The notes under the pieces are model-generated. The model saw only the letters and a program-made list of their open reading frames with translations, ran no database searches and had not been told where the DNA came from. Positions 57,836 through 64,000 of a DNA stretch of 64,000 nt are shown piece after piece. Origin of the DNA: Laguncularia racemosa (Eukaryota; Streptophyta; Magnoliopsida; Myrtales; Combretaceae); the NCBI GenBank assembly GCA_037954665.1, contig JBBMOL010000038.1, positions 992,001 to 1,056,000 of the forward strand. Direction: 5' to 3'. A program made the translations under genes and the position numbers. Positions within the stretch are counted from its first letter, which is position 1, and every line of letters starts with the position of its first letter.

Positions 57836-58190
57836 GGAAAATTACAAGTGATAAGGATCAACGTTTGGGATTAAGTTCAAATAAATGACTAAACTTCTTT
57901 AAGTGGTTAAAATAGAAAATCAATTTTACACTAAATAACTCAAATAAGGGATCCCATTATAACATTATTATAAATAGTAATTGATCCTCCATTTAAATCA
58001 CTTAACAAATTTACCAAATAATAACGAATCCTATCTTTGAACTACTTAACATAATATTGACCACTTAAGAGTTTAATCCTCTATTTTAATCACTTTGTAT
58101 AACGTTGATTATTTACTTTAACAACTTAAAGATTTTATCATTTATTTGAACTTAACTCCAAATATTAATTCTCTTGCTTGTAATTTTCCC
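57836..58190. mobile_element. Palindromic MITE, Mutator-like target duplication
   Basis: About 355 bp with long inverted termini: the left end starts GGAAAATTACAAG and the right end reads CTTGTAATTTTCC. Each is followed inward by AATA/CGTTTGG and AAGTTCAAATAAATGA in inverted orientation. It is flanked by an 11-bp duplication with one difference, TATTAAGTAGT at 57825-57835 and TATTAAGAAGT at 58191-58201, within the range seen for Mutator-type insertions. No coding. A decayed relative lies at 4267-4610. Confidence 0.65.
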
Positions 58191-58443
58191 TATTAAGAAG
58201 TGGTAGTTAACACCCCAATAGGTTTTCTTACAAGTTGCTCAATAGTTGGGAATGGGTTAAGATCCGAGTGAAGAGCACCTCTACTACTCTAAGTCTTAAA
58301 TGATAGATTTACTTTTAGGATTATTTTAGCATGATTCAAACTAAATTTGGGCTTACGTTGGAATTAGCCAAAATTAGAACCACCTGCCAATTCATGGTTC
58401 CTAAAATATAAACCATGTCAGGCTCAATTGGTTATAATTTCGA

Positions 58444-58654
58444 GCCAATTGCAAATTTACAACAGCTAAAAGCCTACCAATTTACTTTGAGTAGGTATGG
58501 AGTTAGGAAGGCACTATTTTGCGTTGTTGAAATTCCAAAAATGGCTAAATTGAGGGGTGGGGGGGAAAGAATAGCTAAAACAATGCCTTCCCAACTCTAT
58601 ACCTACTCAACATAAATTGGTAGGTTTTTAGCCATTGCAAATTTTCAATTGCAA
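58444..58654. repeat. Long inverted repeat (hairpin), arms of about 78 bp
   Basis: The left arm 58444-58522 and right arm 58576-58654 are imperfect reverse complements. Both share GCTAAAA, CCTACCAATTTA, TTGAGTAGGTAT and GGAAGGC in inverted orientation. The loop is about 50 bp and contains a G-rich run. It may be a MITE, or the subterminal part of the adjacent PIF/Harbinger element. An RNA from it would fold into a long hairpin. Confidence 0.75.
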
Positions 58655-58771
58655 CTTTTTTTTTCTTTCCAATATAAATAAGTGACCATATATACATTTT
58701 TTTGCATCAAATTTTTACTACAATTTACCCCATTCCACAAAACTCTCTCTGAGTTGAAAATTTAGATAATA

Positions 58772-59740
58772 TATGGATTCTAATATTTCTCAAAATTTGC
58801 CACCCTTCGAGTACTCACAAAATTGTCCAATGCCTCCAATTTTGTAAAGCAGTTCTTATTTTCCTTTTGGTGCATTTTCAATATCCTTCTCACTTTTTAC
58901 CCGAAAACATTCAACAATACACTTTGATTGGAACAACTTTTTCTCAACCTACATCCGATCGGTTATCGTGAACATTGGGTAGCCTAAGTTCACAATATCT
59001 ACAGCATTGCACACAAATAAATTTAAAGGATGATGATTAAAATGAAAGTGAAGGAGATCAAGGACATTGGAAAAAAATTGAGCAAAATGATGATAAACTG
59101 CTTATTTGTGCAAGGTTAAGGATTAGTAAAGACCCATTTATTGGAAATAATTAGTCATTGCAAACTTTCTAGTAACGAGTCCATGAAAGCTTTGAAGAAG
59201 GACAAGCCTTTGAGAAGAAAAAGAATCCATAGAAGCGAACTTGGCAACAATGCAAATCCCAATGGTCTAAAATCTCAAAGGATGTCATGAAATTCTAAAC
59301 TTATTATGACCAAATAAAACAATGAGCACAAAGAAAAAAAAAAGTGAGCATGATTACATAAAAGATTTTCATGATCTATTTAAACAAAATGAGAAAAAAC
59401 AATGCATGGTTAAGCATTATTGGTTGATATTGCGTAACGGACCCAAATGGAGGTCTCAAAATGGAAATGCTGAAAAAAGTCAAAGCAAGCAAACTAAGGT
59501 GAGTATAGCTAGAGCATATGCCAATTCATCCTCTAATAGTGATGCGTCGATAAATGATGAAGCAATTGAAAAAGTCATCTAACCACCTAAGCAAGGGAGA
59601 AGAAAAGCTGAAAAATAGTGAGGCACTAAAAAGAGTAACTCAGAAGTTGGATGACTTAAACAATGCATATAATGAAAAAGTTGAGGGGTTATGTAAATTT
59701 AATGAAGTTAAAGAACGAACAGAACATTGGAAGTAGCTCA
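58772..59740 (+). pseudogene. PIF/Harbinger ORF1 remnant (Myb/SANT-like)
   Basis: Begins near MDSNISQNLPPF at 58772. After several stops it shows WQQCKSQWSKI near 59243, a motif of the Myb/SANT domain of plant ORF1 proteins. An open segment at 59322-59582 follows (DLFKQNEKKQ..KHYWLILRNGPKW), typical of the NAM-associated C-terminal region. ORF1 of PIF/Harbinger helps bind DNA and import the transposase. It is not functional here. Confidence 0.65.
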
Positions 59741-59859
59741 AGTGGGAAAGATCAATAATATTTTCCGATACATCATCAATAGATGAAATACAAAGGCAAT
59801 GGATCAAGGAGATATGTAAAGATTATTGAAAAAAAAAAAAAAGAAGAAGAAGAAACCAT

Positions 59860-60200
59860 TAGTTCTATTTTCAAATAGCACTTGCATTAGTTTCCATTAA
59901 TGAAATTAGTCACTGTAAGAGTATCTTCCATTAATGAAATTAGCCATTATAAGAGTATCTTCCATTAATGAAATAATTGTTAGGAAGTATCTTCCATTTA
60001 AATCAATTTAAAAAATCTAGCCATTGTAAAAGTATATATCATTCAAATTAATTTAAAAAAAAAAAAAACTAGCTATTGTAAAAGTATCTATCATTTAAAT
60101 CAATTTAAAAACAATTGGCCATTGTAGAAGTATCCATCATTCAAACAATTAAAAAGGAAAAAAAAAAGAAAAAAAAAAACTTAGCCATTGTAAAGTAGCT
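59860..60200. repeat. Tandem repeat of about 57 bp between the two transposon genes
   Basis: About six diverged units contain TAGCCATTGTAAAAGTATC and TATCATTCAAATCAATTTAAA. Later units carry expanded A tracts. Confidence 0.75.
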
Positions 60201-60299
60201 ATTGATGTTCTATATAGATATAGGCAAACAAACACATCATCACCATCACTATCTAGTTCTCATTTTCATTAAAATCTACTCCATTCTTTACTCTCTCAT

Positions 60300-61490
60300 A
60301 TAATCATGTCTATAGCCTTGATTTCAAGCTAGAAAGAAAAGCCAATGAAGCAGCTGAAGAATTATTTCTATCGGAGATGAACAACATGCAAGCAGAGCTA
60401 ATTACTTCCTTATATCAAATACTCCCGAAGCTATGTGGGAGTTCTTCCATGAGAAGACAAAAGAGAAAGTACATAGATAGAGGTCAACTTGAAGGTCATG
60501 ATTGTTTATATGATGACTACTTCTCAGATAACCTAATATATACCAATGAGCAATTTCAGCAAAGATTCTAAGTGAGGAAAGCTATATTCCTCCACATTGT
60601 GCAAGCACTCCAAGATTACTCTCCCATTTTCAAACAAAAAGAGGGATATTGTTGGTAAACTTGGTGATTCACCACTATAAAAGTGCACCACAGCTATTCA
60701 AATGTTGGCATACAAAGTAGCAGGTGATGCTTTAGATGACTACTTGCATATGGTTGGATGCACAATAATAAAATGTGTCAAGCAATTTTTTGAAGGTGTC
60801 ATTACTTGTTTTGGTGACGAACACTTATGTAGACCTAATACTACTAATATAGGAAGATTATTTAATGTTGCTGAGCAATGTGGATTTCTAAATATGTTAG
60901 GGTGTATTTATTGTATGCATTGGGAGTGAAAGAATTGTTCAATTGCATGGTAAGGCATGTATACTCAAGGTGATCATAGGTCTCCAACAATCATGCTTGA
61001 AGTCGTCTCTTCATATAACGTGTGGATATATCATGCATTTTTTTTATTTCAAGACATTGTAGAGGGATGAGCTCCACTATCTTACTACACTATTAATGGA
61101 AGAAACTATGATATAGGATATTATCTTATAGATGGTATATATCCAGAGTGATCAACATTTGTCAAATCCATTTCATACCCACATGGTCTAAAGGAGCAAT
61201 TATTTACTAAGCACTAAGAAGGATGCCGAAAGGATGTTGAATAGGCTTTTAGAGTGCTACAATCTTGTTTTAACATAGTTTGTGGCCCTTCACGCTCTTG
61301 GATCAAGAGGACATGGGAAAAATTATGAGAGCATGCATAATTCTACATAAGATGATTGTTGAAGATGAAACGGGTAACTATAACTTCAATTTCGAAGTTC
61401 CAAATTATGAATCAAGAGACACTAGTGATCCACCACCTCACATCTCTCATAATTATATTGCAAATTATGTGACATACACCTAAAACAATA
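60300..61490 (+). pseudogene. PIF/Harbinger transposase remnant
   Basis: Fragments in order: an N-terminal region at 60377-60571, then ALDDYLHMVGCTIIKCVKQF at about 60732, GCIYCMHWE at about 60901, SYYTINGRNYDIGYYLIDG at about 61079, DVE*AFRVLQSCFNIVCGPS at about 61235 and IMRACIILHKMIVEDE at about 61325. This is the DDE-type nuclease of PIF-like transposases. A dozen or so stops and frameshifts make it a pseudogene. Confidence 0.8.
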
Positions 61491-61658
61491 TTTGGCTTTG
61501 TGATAGGGTAAAGTAGCACTAACTTCAAACTAACTTGATTGAACACATGTGGTAGCGTTTTGTAGCTACTAATTGATGTGAAATATTTGGTAATTTTAAG
61601 GTACATGTTAACTTTTCATGTTTTTTTTTTCTTTTTTCCTAATTTTGACTATGTATTG
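61491..61658. other. Spacer between the Harbinger remnant and the CRM-like LTR
   Basis: AT-rich, with a T tract near 61622. No inverted terminal repeat of the transposon was found here. Confidence 0.5.
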
Positions 61659-62481
61659 TGACGCGGACCCTAGGTATATTAAACCTAGAACCCGTCGATC
61701 GTGATTTGAAATCGGATTCCCAAGTATCGTCTTGAACAAGTGATGAACGGAACTAGACCCCAACCACACCTGCTGATTGAAACCTAAGTTATCAAGATGA
61801 CTTCCCCAAGCGTTTAGATCGAAGAAATCGAAAAGGAGTTCTTTCGCAAAGAACAAAAGAGAGAGAGCCCTCAAAAATGTGTATTCAACAACCATCCATA
61901 AATTGGTCTGACAAAAGAGTATTTATATGGCCCCGTAAAATACCTAAAAGGGGAAAACTCTAAGCGTACACGTGGAAATAAATAATAATATACGCGTCTG
62001 AGCATGTGACGAGTGCAGTACACGGCCGTGTCCCAAGCCGTGTCTTAACCCGTGTAAGCTTCTGTGAAAGTTCTGCAAGCCGTGCCCGGAACCGTATCAG
62101 AGTCTGTGACAGTCCTTCAGGCCGTGTCTCAAGCCGTGCTCGGAACCGTGTCAACCTCTGTCCTCCACTATGTAGCGCATGGAAAAAAAAATAACTTAAT
62201 AAACGAAGGAAATTAAATTAGCAAATTCGGATGAAGACATTAAATGAAATCATCCTTCAAGGCCGGTTCTCTCGGGATCCTCTTTGGAAGCTTGGATTAT
62301 GTGAATAAATGTCGATTCTCCCTTGGTAAAGCTCGGTTCCTTCTCTTGCAGCTCCATCACTAATCCTTGCAAAGCTTCTCTCATCCGCTTAGCTCTAGCT
62401 CTTGTCATTGGACCTCCAATACCATGTAACGGGTCATTGGATTTTGACTCTTGAACTCTTGATGTTAGCTGATCCCCATCA
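61659..62481 (-). repeat. 3' LTR of the terminal CRM-like element
   Basis: About 823 bp, TGACGCGGAC to CCCCATCA on the plus strand. The high-coordinate edge is set by alignment with the equivalent edge at 37228 and by the adjoining sense purine tract CGAGGAAGGAGGGAA. Sense TATAAATA at 61920-61927; exact CACGGCCGTG at 62021-62030. Confidence 0.75.
62019..62165 (-). promoter_or_regulatory. CACGGCCGTG/GCCGTGTC array in U3
   Basis: One exact palindrome at 62021-62030, then repeated AAGCCGTGTC and AACCGTGTC half-sites with TTCTGTGA-type spacers. Ends 95-240 bp upstream of the sense TATA box. Confidence 0.6.
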
Positions 62482-63616
62482 TTCCCTCCTTCCTCGAAAA
62501 GATTCATCCTCGAATCACCTGCATCATATAGAGTAAGGTCAGAAACATTAAAAGTTGCGCTTACATTACCATAGTGACTTGGTAAGTCAATCTTGTAAGC
62601 ATTATCATTGATGCATTCCAACACTTGGAATGGCCCATCTCCCCTAGGGTGCAACTTAGATTTTCGCTGTTCGGCAAATCGCTCCTTTCTCAGATGCACC
62701 CACACCCAATCTCCTGGATGAAAGACAACCTTCACACGACCCTTATTGGCCTGGCGAGCATAATGCTCATTCTTCTTCTCAATGTTAGCCCGCACCTGAG
62801 CATGCAATTCCCGCACAAATTCTGCCTTTTTCTTTCCATTAAGATCAATAAATTCATTAACAGGTAAAGGCAAAATATTCAGTGGAGTCAAAGGATTAAA
62901 ACCATACACAATCTCAAATGGAGAGTAAGATGTAGTGGAATGCACAGTCCTATTATATGCAAATTCTACATGGGGTAGACATTTCTCCCATTGTTTCAAA
63001 TTTTGATGAATCACAGCACGCAACAAGGTTGAAAGAGTCCTATTGACTACTTCGGTCTGACCATCAGTTTGAGGGTGTGCAACAGTAGAGAACAACAACT
63101 TAGTGCCTAGCCTATTCCACAGAGTACGCCAAAAATGACTCAAGAATTTCACATCCCTATCACTCACAATAGAATTGGGCAAGCCATGCAATCGCACAAT
63201 CTCTCTAAAGAACAAATCAGCAATATGTTGTGCATCATTAGATTTAGAACAGCAATGAAATGAGCCATCTTACTAAACCTATCAACAACAACAAATATGC
63301 TATCTTTTCCACTTTGAGACCGTGGTAACCCTAACACAAAATCCATAGAAATGTCAGTCCAGGGTTGATTAGGCACAGGTAATGGAATGTATTCTCCATG
63401 GGGCATTACTTTGGATTTAGCCTGTCTACATGTAATGCACTTGTCACACACAGTTTGCACATCATGCTTCATTTTTGGCCAATAAAAGTGTTCATGCAAA
63501 ATATCCAAAGTCTTTTTAACACCAAAGTGTCCCATTAAACCACCCCCATGTGTTTCCCTCACAAGCAATTCACGCACAGAACTTTTAGGCACACACAACC
63601 TATCTTTCTTAAACAA
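62250..63616 (-). pseudogene. Integrase of the terminal CRM-like element, one frameshift
   Basis: Zinc-binding region at 63616-63430 (HFGVKKTLDILHEHFYWPKM, CDKCITC) and core (TDISMDFVLGLPRSQ). A 1-nt deletion near 63250 shifts the frame. It resumes at 63215 with the second aspartate (SDRDVKF) and the catalytic glutamate (QTEVVNR). Downstream are YNRTVHST, GDWVWVHLRKERF and SATFNVSDL, then GPMTRARAKRMREAL. The last 77 codons lie in the 3' LTR. All catalytic residues are present, so only the frameshift disables it. Confidence 0.9.
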
Positions 63617-63673
63617 GTACCCATCATGCCTATAAAAGTCAGCATATCCAGACTCAGCACAAGCAACCCAAAT

Positions 63674-64000
63674 TTAACCAAAATCAGCATCAGTCTCATA
63701 CAATTCCTTAATGAGTTCAAATCCAAGCAATCTAGTATGCAAAGAAGTCAAAAGTGAATACCTTCGAGAAAGTGCATCAGCCACCACATTCTCTTTTCCT
63801 TGCTTGTATTTAATCACATACGGAAATGTCTCAATGAACTCCAGCCACTTTGCATGCCTCTTGTTCAACTTACCTTGAGTTTTCAGAAACTTCAAACTCT
63901 CATGATCGAAATGAATGATGAACTCCTTAGGCCATAGGTAATGTTGCCAAGTTTGCAAGGTCCTCACCAGAGCATATAACTCCTTGTCATAGACTGGGTA
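63674..64000 (-). pseudogene. RNase H of the terminal CRM-like element (partial)
   Basis: Contains FIIHFDHESLKFLKTQGKLNKRHAKW and ADALSRR, the standard end of gypsy RNase H. Continues in the frame of the integrase zinc region but is separated by one TAA at 63674-63676. The N-terminal side is cut by the window end. Confidence 0.85.

Larger units (their letters stand above)
58765..61490 (+). mobile_element. Decayed PIF/Harbinger DNA transposon
   Basis: Carries both proteins typical of the superfamily on the plus strand: an ORF1 (Myb/SANT-like, NAM-associated type) at 58772-59740 and a transposase at 60300-61490, each with many stops. Between them lies a tandem repeat. Terminal inverted repeats and the 3-bp target duplication were not located; the right end may be cut by the CRM-like element at 61659. 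Confidence 0.7.
61659..64000 (-). mobile_element. CRM-like element, 3' part, runs off the window
   Basis: A minus-strand element whose 3' LTR (61659-62481), integrase and part of RNase H are inside the window. The rest lies beyond 64000. Related to the element at 36366 in integrase sequence, LTR palindromes and the pol tail inside the LTR, but with a clearly different LTR, so a sister family. Confidence 0.85.

Noticed and set aside
1..64000. tRNA, rRNA or other structured RNA genes
   Set aside because: Scanned for tRNA-like B-box words; only retroelement primer-binding sites were found, with no full cloverleaf.

Overview
This is plant nuclear DNA, almost certainly from a eudicot: AT-rich, intron-containing, and dominated by nested LTR retrotransposons with two host-type genes. 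The species cannot be named from the sequence. The host genes are an intronless EXORDIUM/PHI-1-like secreted protein (6625-7557, +) and a two-exon FBW2-like F-box/LRR gene (56744-57611, +). Everything else with coding character is a transposable element.

Layout. 1-6300: gene-free, with a Tourist-like MITE (3568-4101) and a degenerate second MITE (about 4267-4610). 6300-7760: the EXORDIUM-like gene. 8103-10407: a compact non-autonomous Ty3/gypsy element on the minus strand, with both LTRs, a PBS and a 5-bp target duplication. 12054-21288: an old, stop-riddled chromovirus on the plus strand with LTRs of about 2.1 kb and a 215-bp hAT-type MITE inside pol. 21540-24640: tandem repeats and anonymous sequence.

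25210-50664 is a three-level nest, all on the minus strand. The oldest element, Tat-type, lies at 25210-25714 and 45239-50664. It was split by a 19.5-kb Tat/Ogre-type element (25715-45238, target duplication CATAT). The ORF1 of that element was in turn split by a 5.5-kb CRM-like element (36366-41854, target duplication CGTCG). The Ogre-type element has ORF1, gag, protease, RT, two RNases H and integrase, all damaged, plus a tandem-repeat 3' region.

50665-56743 is AT-rich with no convincing gene. 56744-57611 is the F-box gene. 57836-58190 is a palindromic MITE, and 58444-61490 a decayed PIF/Harbinger element. 61659-64000 is the 3' part of another CRM-like element that runs off the window.

The most interesting signals are regulatory and architectural. 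A perfect 10-bp palindrome, CACGGCCGTG, recurs with many half-sites in the LTRs of three CRM-like families, always about 90-320 bp upstream of the LTR TATA box; a decayed form occurs in the unrelated chromovirus LTR. Two CRM-like elements carry the end of pol inside the 3' LTR by exactly the same 232 nt. In one of them an in-frame deletion fuses the start of RT to the integrase core. All calls come from reading the sequence; no database search was run.
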